Assembly: GCA_043228905.1 (NCBI GenBank)
Contig: JBHGNT010000009.1
Coordinates: forward strand, 6,014,001 to 6,078,000
Reading direction: 5' to 3'
DNA: 64,000 bases
From: Azolla caroliniana
Lineage: Eukaryota > Polypodiophyta
The notes beneath the pieces were generated by a model. That model saw only the letters and a program-made list of their open reading frames with translations, was not told the DNA's origin and made no database searches. This document shows, in pieces, positions 28,511-40,654 of the stretch (the stretch's first letter is position 1; each line of letters starts with the position of its first letter). Position numbers and translations under genes: made by a program.

Positions 28511-31372
28511 AAAACGCATTCTTCATGTCCATCTAGTGAAGATGTCAACCCCTTGCATCAGCAACCGCCAGCACCACATGAACCGTCGTCATCTTTGCTA
28601 CTGGAGTGAAGGTCTCGTCGTAGTCGATTTCGTGGGTCAGCGCGTAGCCTTTCCCTACTAACCGAGCCTTGTATCGGTTGACCGAGCCGTCAGTGTTGTA
28701 CTTGACCTTGTACACCCACCTACATCCGATCGGCTTCACACCTTTCGGTGCATCAACCAGGTCCCAGGTTTCATTCTCCACTAATGCGCGCATCTCTTCC
28801 TCCATTGTGGCATGCCAATTCGCGTCCTTCGCTGCTTTTGCATAGCTCTCCGGCTCACGCACTTCCGCTACACAGGTCATGTACGCATAGTGATGCGCCA
28901 TGTACTCATTGTATCCGAACCGCACAACAGGGTTCTTCTGGCAGGTAGATCGGTGTAATTGTTCATTATCCGATGTTGAGGCTTTCTTAGCCGACGTGGA
29001 CTTTGCTCTCGAAGATCCGTCATCACTTCCCTCGGAGTCGGACTCGCATAGATCGGACTCGTTCCTATCCGTGCCGTAATCTGACACCTTCTTCTTCCCT
29101 TTTTCCTTGCGCGTAAGCCGTCTCCTCAGCTTCCTGTGCGGGGAATGCACAGCCGAGTCTCCACTACTCGCCAGCTCTTCATCGGACTAGTCGAACCGAT
29201 TCGGTCGTCCATTCGGTCCGCTTAATCGAAACGAAATCGGACTCTCTTCGCGGGTCCCGATTTTAGCCTCATCCGGGGGCATCTCAGCCTCGATGACCTC
29301 ATCGTCAGAACTCAAATTGGAGGTGAGGTCCGGAGTCGGAGGCAAGTACCAGGACGTGGACTCGTCAAACACAACGTCGCGGCTCACGCGTGCTTGTTTG
29401 GTGCATGGGTTATAACACTTATAACCCTTCTGCTCGTCCAAATAGCCGACCAAGATACACTTCTCAACTTTCGCGTCCAACTTCCTCCATTTCTCCTTCG
29501 ACACATGCACATACGCAATACTACCGAAAACTCTCAAGTGTCACGGATTCGGCTTCCTTTCGAAATATAGCTCATGCGCCGTCACTTTTTCTCCGATCCG
29601 ATTCTTAATGTACATCGTGGTTCGTACCGCCCCGGCCCAATAGAACTTGGGGAAGCTCTTCTCCTCTAGCATTGCCCGTGCCGCTTCTACAATTGACCGG
29701 TTCTTCCTCTCGACCACGCCGTTTTGCTCCGGTGTGTATCTACAACTGAATTCGTGCCGAATTCCCATTTGTTGCAGATAGCCGTTGAATTGACCGGAAA
29801 AGTACTCTTTTCTGCCATCCGACCACAAGCACTTGATCTTTCGTCTTGTTTCCATTTCCACAAACCCTTTGAGGTCCTGGAAACAGTCGAAGACTTCACT
29901 CTTCTTCTCGATGAGGTAGATCCACATGTGCCGCGTATAGTCGTCGATGAAGGAGACAAAATATCGACTCCCACCAAGACTAACGTTTTGTGTCGGCCCC
30001 CATACATCGGAATGTATCAAGTCGAGCTTGTTCTGGCTCCAGTTACGCTCGTTAGGGAAAGGAAGTCGGTGTTGCTTCCCTAGCTGGCAGGCTTCACAAA
30101 TTCGTGCCTTCTGGCCACTAAATTTGGGCAATCCGAACACCACTTGTTTCGATTGCAGGTCCTGAAGCCGTTGATAGTTGACGTGGCCTATCCGCTTGTG
30201 CCATAAGTCGATATCCGACTCGACTGTTTGTCCTTTTGCGAACATTGCGGTGCCACCGTCACTAGAGTCGAGGATAAACATTCTCCCTTGTTTGCGCCCT
30301 TGCGCAATAACTCGGCCTTCTTCCTCGATGAAGCACCCAAGATGCGTGAACCGGACTTGCATCCTCTGGTCAACGATCTGCCTGACCGACACCATATTCT
30401 TCATGATTGTCGGGACGTACCACACCTCCTCCGACTTCAGGGTGATCTTCTTCATCAAGTTTTCTTCGTGTCTCGTCACGAAGATTGACCCTTTTCCGGC
30501 TTTTCCGGATGCTTCAGCGTAGTGCAATCGTTGCCGATTTCCTTTGTCGGTCTGTCCGGAACTTGATCCGGATCCGGTCCTCTCCAAATCGGTGCACTTC
30601 TTCCAACACTCTCTCTCCTTGTGGCCTTTTTTGTCATAGTACCAGCATTCCGCGACAGATTTCCCTTGCCGATTCTCATCGCCTCGACTCCCCCTGTTTC
30701 CGAAGGGTCCAAAATTGTTGTCAGCATCACTTTGGTGCCTTCTTCCTTGATCTCGTTGGCCACCTCCATTGCACACCGCCTCGCCTCGTCCGCCACGACC
30801 ACATCTTGTTGTCGGCATGCGTGCTTGTCGATGCACCCGCGTGGTTCTCCTCTATAAGGAGCATCGACTGTAAGTCGAAAAACGACGGTGTGTTCTCCCG
30901 CGTGTACACATAGCAGTTCTGAACGCTTCGAACTTCGACGCCAGTCCCTCGAGACAGATTTGCACCATCTCGCCTTCCTCAACGTTCACATCTCTTTGAT
31001 CTTCGAGGTGTAATCAGCCACCGACAAGTCGCGTTGTCGTAAATTGCTCAGCTCCTGTCGGAGTTGAAGCTTCCTGGCTGTAGTGCTTGTGGCGAAAATC
31101 TTCTTCAGATTTCCCCAAGCATCTTTCGGCGTTTTTGCATCCCGAATGTAGCTTAGGAATTGTTCGTCCAAACAAGACGCAAAGCAGTACAATACTCTAC
31201 ACGCCGACTGTTCCCACACCGGGAAATCTTTGTGTGTCTATTCGGGTGCTATGTCATTTGCTCCGTCGACATAGCTCCAATAACCATGCCCGAGCAGGTA
31301 CTAGTGCATCTTGTAGGACCAAGATGCGTAGTTGTTTCTGTCGAGCTTCTTCGTCGGAAGCGAGCTAGCCAT
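28511..31372 (-). pseudogene. Copia B gag, integrase and N-terminal RT (broken)
   Basis: The start is at 31372 (MASSLPTKKLDRNNYASWS), with early in-frame stops. The UBN2-type gag continues at 31219-30986 (DAWGNLKKIFATSTTARKLQ; LSVADYTSKIKEM). The zinc knuckle is CWYYDKKGHKEREC near 30650, with the second Cys replaced by Tyr. 30836-29541 is open through GAG-pre-integrase (LWHKRIGHVNYQRLQDLQ; CEACQLGKQHRLPF) and the integrase core (IHSDVWGP; CLWSDGRKEYFSGQF; YTPEQNGVVERKNRSIV). 29537-29187 gives the integrase C-terminus (FGSIAYVHVSKEKWRKL). 29150-28545 has an acidic linker and the RT start (GCRWVYKVKYNTDGSVNRYK). No protease DSG motif is visible between knuckle and integrase. Stops at 29537 and 29164 and the N-terminal stops inactivate it. 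Confidence 0.85.
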
Positions 31373-31454
31373 GCCTCTATCCATTGGTTTTTACCTGTTC
31401 TTCTTGGTTGGTTTCCTTTTCAAACTATGTCGACTGCAGAGGTTCTCAACCCTC

Positions 31455-31468
31455 GCGCTCTGGTACCA
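31455..31468 (-). promoter_or_regulatory. Primer binding site of copia B (initiator tRNA-Met type)
   Basis: TGGTACCAGAGCG on the minus strand directly follows the LTR end TTTCGCA. It differs by one base from the standard TGGTATCAGAGC. Confidence 0.8.
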
Positions 31469-31879
31469 TGCGAAAGAATAGCGTGCGGAAGCAATAGAAA
31501 ACCGAACACAGAAAACGCAGGTTTAATGGAGAGCTTAGAATATACACATTACACGGGAGAGATAGAGAGAGAGAGAGCGCACAAAAAAACTCAATTCAAA
31601 ATAATACTCAATCTGTACATCGTATGTGTTCAATGAACACTTTTATACAAGTCCATACGGACTGACAGAAGTACGGTGTACTTCAATGCTCACACGAGCG
31701 TCTGACACTAACTATGAGACATTAACTACCTAGTAGTCTAGGCTGCTACTAGGCTTCCGGTTACTAATGGATCCTGCTAACCAGCTCCCCAGCTCACTAC
31801 CTCACTTGCTCACCGGCTCACCAATCCGGCTCATCCATCCGGATGCCGATCCGGATTCGGTTGAGCTTGCCACTCAACA
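31469..31879 (-). repeat. 5' LTR of copia B
   Basis: 411 bp, TGTTGAGTGG to TTTCGCA. It contains TTGTATAAAAGTG (TATA) near 31640-31650 and a CTCTCTCT run near 31563-31578. It abuts the truncated LTR of copia C at 31880. Confidence 0.85.
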
Positions 31880-32254
31880 TAGCCCTAAGTTCATATAAGT
31901 ATAAATATGACTTAGGGCAATCACTTTTAGATATGTGGTATTGTTGTTGTTGTTGTAACTGTTGTACAATATGAGCGATAGAGAGGGAGAACGAGATACA
32001 AAGCGATACTCTGTTGTAACCATCGCCTGGCGAATAAACCAAGGTCGAGGTCGTTGCCTACAAGTCTCTAATTGTACCCCTTCTCTTCATAGTGATAGTT
32101 CGGAGTCTGTGGGCTCCCGTGGTTTTCCCCTATTAGATTTTTCCACGTAAACATCTTGTGTGCACTCTTTAGTTACCATTTCTGTGTTCTCCATTCTCAT
32201 TTTCTGTGATTCTAGACTCGGTTGTGACTGAGTAACATTCCACGATTCTCAACA
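31880..32254 (+). repeat. 5' LTR of copia C (U3 truncated)
   Basis: Contains the family TATA region ATAAGTATAAATATGACTTA near 31898-31917, GGTTTTCCCCTATTAG near 32121 and GGTTGTGACTGAG near 32220. The first ~200 bp of the family LTR are missing. Confidence 0.75.
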
Positions 32255-32257
32255 AAC

Positions 32258-32270
32258 TGGTATCAGAGCG
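32258..32270 (+). promoter_or_regulatory. Primer binding site of copia C
   Basis: TGGTATCAGAGCG, complementary to the 3' end of initiator tRNA-Met, lies three bases after the LTR end. Confidence 0.85.
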
Positions 32271-32283
32271 AACAACACAGGAA

Positions 32284-35200
32284 ATGGAAGAATCATTAGG
32301 CAACATGTTCAAGCTCACCGGTTCCAACTACTCAGTGTGGAAGTCGAAGATGAGGGACATGTTGGTGTTTAAAGATCTTTGGTTGCCAGTTCAGCTCGGG
32401 GACAAGAGACCAGATAAGATCGACGCCACAATGTGGGAGGTGATGCAAATGAAGACGATGGCATACATCCAATGCTTCATCGACATGAGCCTGTACAACT
32501 ACTTCAATGAAGAAAGTAAGGCTCATGACCTCTAGGAGAAGATCGACATCATGCTCATCAACAACGTGGGTTGTTGATTCAGGAGCGTCGTTCCACCTTG
32601 CCCCGGACCGGAAATGCTTCTCATCCTACGCAACTGGTGAGCAAGGATGTGTCCGAATGGGGAATGAAGGTACATGCCAAATTATCGGCATAGGAGACAT
32701 GTGGTTTATGACTCCAACCCGATGCAAGTTGTTGTTGAAGGATGTCTGACACGTTTCGGAGGTTCGACTGAACCTAATATCAGTCGGTCAGCTAGATGAT
32801 GAAGGCTACACGGGTAGCATCGGGAACGAAGTCATGAAGTTCAGCAAGGGGAGCCTAACAGTGACTGGGGCCCGAAAATTCAACACATTGTCCCTGATGA
32901 ATGCCCGGCTATGCCAGGAAGAAGAAGTGAACATGGCTTCCGACACTGCTGGTGAGTTGTGGCACAAAAGACTGTGTCACATGAGTGAGAAGGGGATGAC
33001 GAGGCTTCCCGAAGACAACCTCATTTCGGTGAAGGACGTGCAACTTGAGAAGTGCACTGATTGCTTGGCCGACAAACAAAACTGAACCTTCTTCCGGTCA
33101 AGACCACCAATGAGACAAAATGCACCACTAGAGTTGGTGCATACCGATGTGTGTCAAGTGGACACGAAGTCACATGCTGGATCGCAGTACTTCATGACGT
33201 TCATAGACGACCACAACCGGAAGTTGTGGGTCTCACCGTTGAAGACAAAGGATCAGGTGCTATCCGTCTTCAAGGAGCTCCACGCGAGAGTGGAAAGAGA
33301 AACCGGTCAGAAGCTGAAGGCGGTTCTAGCAGATAACAGAGGAGAATACCGGGGGCAGTTCAAGGAGTACTGCTAGTCGAAGGGAATCCGGGTCGAATTC
33401 ACTGTGCCAAAGACGCCAGAACTAAACGGGCTGGCTGAAAGGATGAATCGAACCATAATGGAGAGAGTCCAAAGCATGCTAGCACATGCAATGTTACCAA
33501 AGACGTTTTCGGCTGAGGCGCTAATGGCGGCGACCTACCTGATAAATAGATCACCCTCAGTACCCTCGGGAGGAGACTCACCTAAGAAAGTATGGACCGG
33601 TAAAGATGTGTCTTACCAGCATCTGAAGGTGTTCGGGTGTCTCGCTTACGTGCATGTGGCGAAGGACAAGAGAGCAAAGCTGCATCCGAAGTCTCGGCCA
33701 TGCATATTCCTTGGATATGGCAATGATGAGTTCGGTTACCGGGTGTGGGATCTGGCCAACAAGAAGGTGTTTCGGAGTCGGGACATAGTCTTCATGGAAG
33801 ACATGACCATTCTCGACTAGGAGTCGGAGAAGAAGAAGATGAACTCCGGATCATCCAATGAAAACCGGCTTGAGGACACAAGGATATACCCGGTTGAAAA
33901 CCGGATGTTAGCCGGTAACCGGATGACACTCGACGAACCGGCCGGATACGGACAGGAAACCGAACTGACCGAAGAAGAAGAAGAAGAAGACACTGGCACC
34001 GGACAAGATCCCGAATCGGATTCGGATGACGAACAAATAGAGGAACTAGTAGTCAGAAGTCAAGGATGGAGATATCCTCTCCGAGAGAGAAGAGCCCCCC
34101 GGAGATTTCCGGATGCAAAGCATGTGTTGCTAATCGATGAGGTGGAGCCGGAAAGCCTCAAAGAAGCAAAGAGAGACACCCACAGCCGCAAGTGGTTGAG
34201 TGCCATGCAGGATGAGATGGATTCACTACATGAGAACCACACATCTGAACTGACAGAGTTGCCAAAAGGGAAGAGGGCACTCCGGAACAAGTGGGTGTAC
34301 AAGCTGAAACCGGGAGACGCCGGGAATCCAACAAAGTATAAGGCCCGAATCGTGGTGAAGGGATTCCAGCAGAAGAAAGGAGTGGATTTCGACGGGATCT
34401 TTGCCCCGGTAGTAAAGATGACTTCCATCCAAACGGTGTTGAGCATAGCGGCAAGGATGGACCTCGAGGTAGAGCAATTGGACGTCAAGACAACATTCCT
34501 ACATGGCGACCTCGAAGACGAGATTTACATACACCAACTAGAAGGATTTGAGAGGAAAGGGAAGGAGCACCTGGTGTGCCGGCTGAAGAAGAGCCTATAC
34601 GGACTGAAACAAGCCTCCCGACAATAGAACCGGAAGTTCGACTCCTTCATGAATGACCAAGGGTACCACAAAACACAAGCCGATCACTGTGTGTTTGTGA
34701 AGAAATTTGACAGAGGAGATTTTCTGATACTCCTCCTACATGTGGATGATATGTTGATCGTCAGACGAGACGAAAGCAAGATTCGGATGCTGAAGAAGGC
34801 TCTGAATCGAACCTTCTCAATGAAAGACTTGGGTTCGGCAAGACAGATATTGGGAATGCACATCATCCGGGACCGATCGAAGAAGCTAGTGTGGTTATCA
34901 CAGGGGAAGTACATGACAAAGGTGCTTCAACGCTTCAACATGTCAGAGGCGAAACCGGTCGGATCGACACTTCCGGAAAACTGCAAGCTATCCGGAAAGC
35001 AGAGTCTGAGGACAAAGGCAAAGAAGGCGGATATGATGAAGATACCATATGCCTCTGTCATCAGGAGCTTGATGTACGCAATGGTGTGTACCCGACCGGA
35101 TATCGGATATGCAATCGGAGTGGTGAGTCGTTTCTTGAGCAACCCCGAAAGAGAGCACTGGAACGCGATCAAGTGGATACTCCAGTATTTGAAAGGCACC

Positions 35201-35666
35201 TCGAGCATGTCCCTCCGATTCGGCTTCGGTAAACCCCAACTCGACGGATTCATGGATTTAGACATGTCGGCTGATGCGGATACCAGTCGTTCCACATCCG
35301 GTTATGTCATGACTTATGCAGGGGAGCTGTTTCGTGGCAGTCGAGGTTGCAGAAGACGGTTGCATTGTCAACCACGGAGGTGGAGTACATGGCAGTTGTA
35401 GAAGCTGGCAAGGAGATAATTTGGATGAAGGACTTCATCGGGGAGCTCGTGATCCAACAGGAGGAATACCGGCTCTACTGTGATAGTCAAAGCGTCATCC
35501 ACCTTGCAAAGAACACCACCTACCATTCCCGGAAGAAACATATCTAGCGGAGGTACCACTGGATCCGGGAGAGAGTAGAAGATCAAGAGTTCGTGTTGAC
35601 GAAGATCCACACGGAGGAGAACGGGTCGGACATGCTGACCAAGGTCCTGACAACCGACAAGCTAGT
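32284..35666 (+). pseudogene. Copia C gag-pol polyprotein (deleted and multiply stopped)
   Basis: Gag starts at 32284 (MEESLGNMFKLTGSNYSVWK) and stops at 32533. A deletion of about 0.65-0.7 kb relative to copia D then removes the rest of gag including the zinc knuckle, so the next recognisable motif is protease WVVDSGASFHLA near 32567. GAG-pre-integrase (ELWHKRLCHMSEKGM, CTDCLADKQN), integrase (HTDVCQVDTKS; LADNRGEYRGQF; TPELNGLAERMNRTIMERV) and RT (VKTTFLHGDLEDEIYIHQ; LLHVDDMLIV, catalytic VDD) follow in 33110-35330. RNase H (STTEVEYMAVVEAGKEIIWM) is at 35347-35547. Stops or frameshifts occur near 32749, 33085, 33376, 33820, 34627, 35330 and 35548. Confidence 0.88.
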
Positions 35667-35800
35667 TTTTCCCTAGTAGGGTTTTCCACGTAAACATCTT
35701 GTGTTTGAAACTCTTTAGTTCCCATTTCTGTGTTCTCCATTCTCATTTTCTATTATTCTAGACTCGGTTGTGGCCGAGTAACATTCCGCGATTCTCAACA
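35667..35800 (+). repeat. 3' LTR fragment of copia C
   Basis: GTTTTTCCCTAGTAGGGTTT through CGATTCTCAACA, equivalent to 32120-32254 of the 5' LTR. It is fused directly to the end of pol (LTTDKL), so the polypurine tract and U3 were deleted. Confidence 0.75.
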
Positions 35801-36394
35801 TTGTCTACTTTTGAAAACCGCCTCTAACTTACTATCTTTCATTTATTACTATAGTTGACTTAACAACATTAGTTTATTTGGATTAGTATTTTATTTTCTA
35901 AGCAGTATGTGTCAAAAACATCACGATATCACCAAAAGATGTTGAGAAAATGCTCGCGTGCATGTGCTACTTGAGCGGGACCACCGGGGTCTCGGACTGA
36001 GGAGGACGTTAGATGACCTTAAAAGAAAATGATGTGGATGTTTGAGTCGAAGAAGACAATGTCACACTTGAAAAGATTAAGAAAATTGATGCACTTGAGA
36101 GAAGATGTTTAATTAGAAAAAGATAAATGAGCGTATTATATTAATGATGGTGGTGATGGTGATATCACATATTGAGCCCCCCCTTTACACAAGCCTTACG
36201 AGGGTTTTTATAAGTCTATCCATGCTTCTAACATGCACAAAACCATGGGCTTCGACCCATGGTTTTTGGGCACACGGTTTTTCTTGTGGCATGCACAAAA
36301 CCATGGGCTTCGAACATGGTTTTGTGTAGACAGTTTTGTACGGTTGTTTTCCTATGCTTTTTTGAATATGAAAAGAAATACATAACATTTAAAG
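35801..36394. other. Unassigned sequence with paired hairpin repeats
   Basis: No gene seen. At 36238-36267 the bases AAAACCATGGGCTTCGACCC continue into ATGGTTTT and form a perfect 11-bp stem with a short loop. A second, imperfect copy lies at 36291-36323, starting with the same GCATGCACAAAACCATGGGC. A GATGGTGGTGATGGTGAT run is at 36147-36163. Confidence 0.45.
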
Positions 36395-36480
36395 TACTTG
36401 GTAGTAGCCCTAATGGTAAGATAAATATCCTCTATCTTGGAGGTGCAAGGTTCAAATCTTGCTTGCATCCCTCTATATGC
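36395..36480 (+). repeat. Possible tRNA-derived SINE head
   Basis: Contains TAGCCCTAATGGTAAGA (box-A-like) at about 36405 and GGTTCAAATCTTGC (box B plus T-arm) at about 36449. The T-arm stem GCAAG/CTTGC is intact. The acceptor ends do not pair, so it is not a functional tRNA gene. A SINE is the simplest reading; no clear 3' tail was found. Confidence 0.35.
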
Positions 36481-36551
36481 ACTCGAATGCCACTAGGCCC
36501 TAGGATAATTTTCATACTTATAATCGTTTGTGTAATGTGCGTGGAACTACA

Positions 36552-39500
36552 CTATTTCACAATTTCTCCCATTGGACACGCAACATCACAACACCACCAT
36601 ATTCGATGGAACTCTGGGTTGTCCCATAGAGCGTGTCGTATTGATTCTACTACATTTGGACACGCTACACAATTAAGAGAGCTGAGGTTCCCACACTGCC
36701 ATGCACCAACCGGTAGTGACCTATGTATTAATAGCCATTGGAAAGTGGTGATTCGCCCTCGCGTGTTGTTTCCAGAGTTTCTGCCAAAACTTGGTGATAA
36801 TTGTGTAAGGAACATGATATGTTTTCCAGACCTTTCCAGCAGCCAGATTGAGCGGCTATAATATGACGACCCAATCTAGTTTTGAATTGAAAGAAAGGGA
36901 TAGGTTTGCTTCCTTGACCCGCGTAAGGATCACACCATGTCCATTGCAAAGGGTCCCAACAGCCCTTATGTAGCCATGTGTTTTGATGAGTACATATGTG
37001 CCAATCTAGTTGTACTTTGATTGGATCAGGATCTACAATCCATTTATGCCCAGTATATGCTAGTACTCGAATTGCCTTATGTTGTGTTGATGTCTCGTTG
37101 TCCTGCAGTTCAGAGCCTTCGATCCTGTCCGATGTGTCCCTAACTCTTGGGAGCAAAGAGCCCTCCTCCTTGTAACCTATCCATTTCTCCATTGTCGTCC
37201 TTTGATGAGCATCTTCCCTAATCAGTAGAGCGTTAATGATTTCAAATCTCATAGCCCATCTACCCCTGATTCCATGGAGGATGTTGGCTTGGTCTTGTAT
37301 TGGCAATGACATAAACCGTCTCCAACATTCTATACTTTTTCTTGGACCTTCCAACATGTATCCCCATGACAACCCCTTGCTTGATCCAATTAGTTGATTA
37401 GATTCATCCCTAATACATGGGTTCCAAAGGATACGTTGACTGAGCCAGGCAAGTTCGGAATTGGGTTGATCGGACTTGAGTCCTCTTCTAATGTCACACC
37501 ACGCCTTCCACATGGATGCACTAAATCTATCCTCTAGTTGGCGGGAGAAACTAGGTTTGAGATCTATGTTTAGAATCCATCCAGTTCGGGGGGCCCAATT
37601 GGTCCCCTTTTGTGGCCTAAAGTAAGCGAAGTGTAACCGCAATAGCATTTTCCAGCAGTCATTACCTGGTTGGAGTCCTCGCACCACAAATTTGGCGAGT
37701 AGGGCTTTTGATTGTGAGAGGGGATCAATAAGATGATGTGAGTATAGGCCACGCCACCTTGGCCCGAGTTGCATGATCTTCCTTACCAAACCAAATGTAA
37801 TTGCATACCAGTCGCTGAATCTGGTGTATATTTCCTTGGAGATTGTCCAGCATGATCGGTTGTACCATGTTGTCGCGAGTAATACCTGGTTTGCCACTAT
37901 GATGCATCGCGCTAGGGAGAGATTTTTTGAACTCCAATGTATTAACTTTTGTCGTATGGAGTGAATAACTGGTGTAATCATAGTTTCCTGAGGTATGTTG
38001 AACCCAATTTGGAAACCCAAATATTTGGTGCTCTCTCCTTGGTTGATCCACTTGAAAGCAGGATCTGGGTACCACGCAAGATGTGCATCATGAGAGAGCC
38101 ATATTGCACAGGATTTGTGCCAATTGATCATGGCATTGGATCTCTTGCAAAATACGTCTAGACCACTTTCTAGCTTTTGTAAATTTTCCAAGCCGCCTTG
38201 CAAGTAGACCACGGTGTCATTTGCAAATTCTATATCTAGGAGGCTTTGGTGAGAATGCGGCACAGGAAGACCATGTAAGCTTACATGCTGCGAGTTGAGA
38301 AAGCTAGAGAGTGCTTCAGCATAGAATAGAAATAAGGATGGAGCTAGTGGGCAACCCTATCGTACAGGCCGCGATACTAGTGAAACACAGATGGTGGTGT
38401 TCCTATAAAGTCCTGCAATGCCTTTGATCCATGATTCGTGAAAGCCGAGTTTCCCCATCACACTTTCTAGAAATTTCCAGCATACCCGGTCATATGCTTT
38501 CTCAAAATCTACGAGCACCACAGCTACCTTGTTGTTGGTACGCTTGGTAAGGGCTACTGCTTCCCAAAATGAGAGGAGATTGTCTAGGATGCTCTGATTT
38601 CTAACAAAACCTGTCTGGGACGGATGAATGAGCTGAGGGAGAAGTGGTGGTAAGCGGCGTGCCACAATTTTTGCGAGCAACTTATAGACAATATTGAGGA
38701 GAGTTATAGGCTGCCACTTACCAATGTCATTGGCACTCCCACCACTTTTAGGAATGAGATGTATCATCCCTTGTCCAAATTCCTCTAGCATGTTTCCAGA
38801 GGTGATGATCTCCTCATATGCCTAGACAAGGTCTTCTTTAATACTGCACCAAAGGCACGTGAAAAAATGAGGGGTGGGGTCATCGATTCTGGGGCAGCTA
38901 TATGCATCCAAAACAAAGAGGGCCTCCCATATCTCGATGATCGATAGGGGACGCACGAGCCATGTATTCATTTCTATCGTGACTTTCTCAGGTATGCTCT
39001 GGAGGATACTACCTTCTCTTATGTCTTCCCCTTTGGCCAAATTATCTTCATTAAGTAGTCGCTTAAAATAACTTGTGGCAATATTCCTCATTTCAACACC
39101 ATCCTCCGTGGTTGTTCAATCCGCTCGGTTGAGGCTGCACATCATTGTTCTAGCGTGTCTTGGTTCCTTGGATCGGAAGAATTCCTTCGTGGTTTTGTCC
39201 CCTACTTGAATCCATCAAGTCATGCTTCCATGAAACTCCATGTCATAGATTGCCTTTTCTACCATGATCAGTTCATGTTTGGCCATGGCAACTTGTCCCA
39301 CGATTCAACTACATGTCGGGTATCATTGTTGGAGTCGTTGTAAGGATATTTGTCCCCGTTTTGTCCTTTGTCACTTTTCCTGAGCATCCTTACTTCTAGT
39401 CTTGACAATCTCGTGTAGTAGAGTTGAAGCTCTTAATAATTTAGCTAGAAGTTTGTCAGATGCTAATGAGGCATTGACGGGTAGTGATCATTGGTTGGCG

Positions 39501-40337
39501 AGTTATTCCTTCACCTCTATAATTGTGTAGATAGTGTGTGGGATTCAAGGTTGGAATGAGCCGCACTTTCGGTGCAAGTGAAAGTGACCGATTACCGGGT
39601 AATGGTCGGAGAAAGTCGTGACTGGAGTTATGCAACACCACCTTCCCTTCCCTTCTAGGGCCTCGCCTACACAAAGACGATCTATGCGAGATAGAGTGGG
39701 TCCACTATTTCACCCATCTAATCGGGAGAATAAGAGAGAGTCCCTTTTTCGTTGGAAGTTGTCAGAATGCCATATATCTCGCAAGTTAAGGTGTACACAT
39801 AACTTCTCCCATTGTTTACGTTCCCTTCCTTGTAGGACTTTGGGATTGTTGTTAGAGCTATCATGGATGGATTCGATCATATGAAAATCCCTTGCAATGC
39901 ACCACTCCTCCACACCCGCTACTTGTTGGCGAATGCACTCCCAAAATGTTGCCCGTTCTGTGCTACTATTTGGAGCATAAACATTCATGAAATTCCAATG
40001 CTGCCCATGGATGGCCAACGTGCAGAAATGTGCCCTTCTAGGTATTAGTGATTCCTGGTGTATTAAACCTTGGGCTAGATTTTCCCGAATCAAAGTGCAA
40101 ATACCACCATGATTTCCATCCTCCCCTATTGCTGGCTCCCAAATTGTTCGCCATGATCCTGGTAAAAGATCTCTGACTTCCTTTAAACAAGTACTATCAA
40201 GGTGGTGTTCCTGCAACATGATGATGTCAATAGCACCCCCTAATATATATTCCCCAAGATCTCTTCTCAGTTTCCATCTGTTTTGCTGGTCTAGTCGACT
40301 CATGAGCCCTTGCACGTTCCACGTTACAATCTTCATA
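36552..40337 (-). pseudogene. LINE ORF2: AP endonuclease, RT, zf-RVT (broken)
   Basis: The start MKIVTWNVQGLMSRLDQQNR is at 40337, and the endonuclease motifs MLQEHHLD, NFMNVYAPNSS and ARDFHMIES (normally GDFN) run to a stop at 39710. 39710-39091 is frame-disrupted. 39091-38822 precedes RT. The RT has IHLIPKSGGSANDIGKWQPI, HPSQTGFVRNQSILDNLL, VVLVDFEKAYDRVCWKFLES and then FANDT near 38220, where the family has FADDT, so one catalytic Asp is Asn. 38263-36728 is open for 511 codons through the thumb. The zinc-finger RVT module (FQWLLIHRSLPVGAW; CVACPNVVESIRHALWDNP) is in the next frame at 36815-36552. It is not functional. Confidence 0.85.
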
Positions 40338-40654
40338 ATCATGGAATGGAGTGGGAGATTTGTGCCTGATGCTTTGCACAACATGTCGTGAATGGGGAGC
40401 ACTCACCATTTAGACAGCCAGTCATTTCCATTGATGGAATGATGGTCCACATCCATGAGTGGAGTTTGTGGGCTATCCTGTGAGCTTCAATCGCCCCTTC
40501 ATGTTTCTCATAGAAATAGAAAAAGCTTGGAGTTAGTTGGGTGTCTATGATAGTCCTTAGGTGGATGTCGCAGAGACGAGGTTCCTCTTCATCCATGGTG
40601 CACCAGAATTCAATGTTATGCCAATGCTGCTTTAGTTCGTTCATGAGGTCTTCA

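Larger units (their letters stand above)
25912..31879 (-). mobile_element. Copia element B (interrupted and decayed)
   Basis: The minus-strand order is 5' LTR 31879-31469, primer site, gag, integrase, RT, RNase H, charged extension, polypurine tract GAGGGGGAG, then 3' LTR from 26034. The 3' LTR is split by the outer gypsy element and its remainder is at 5331-5367, where it is truncated. A solo LTR-type insertion (27772-28507) disrupts RT. No target duplication could be scored because the 3' end is lost. Confidence 0.85.
31880..35800 (+). mobile_element. Copia element C (same family as copia D), decayed
   Basis: A truncated 5' LTR (31880-32254, ending GATTCTCAACA), the primer site TGGTATCAGAGCG at 32258, a polyprotein pseudogene, and a 3' LTR fragment (35667-35800, also ending GATTCTCAACA). 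The U3 parts of both LTRs and the polypurine tract are deleted. Gene order and protein sequence follow copia D throughout. Confidence 0.88.
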
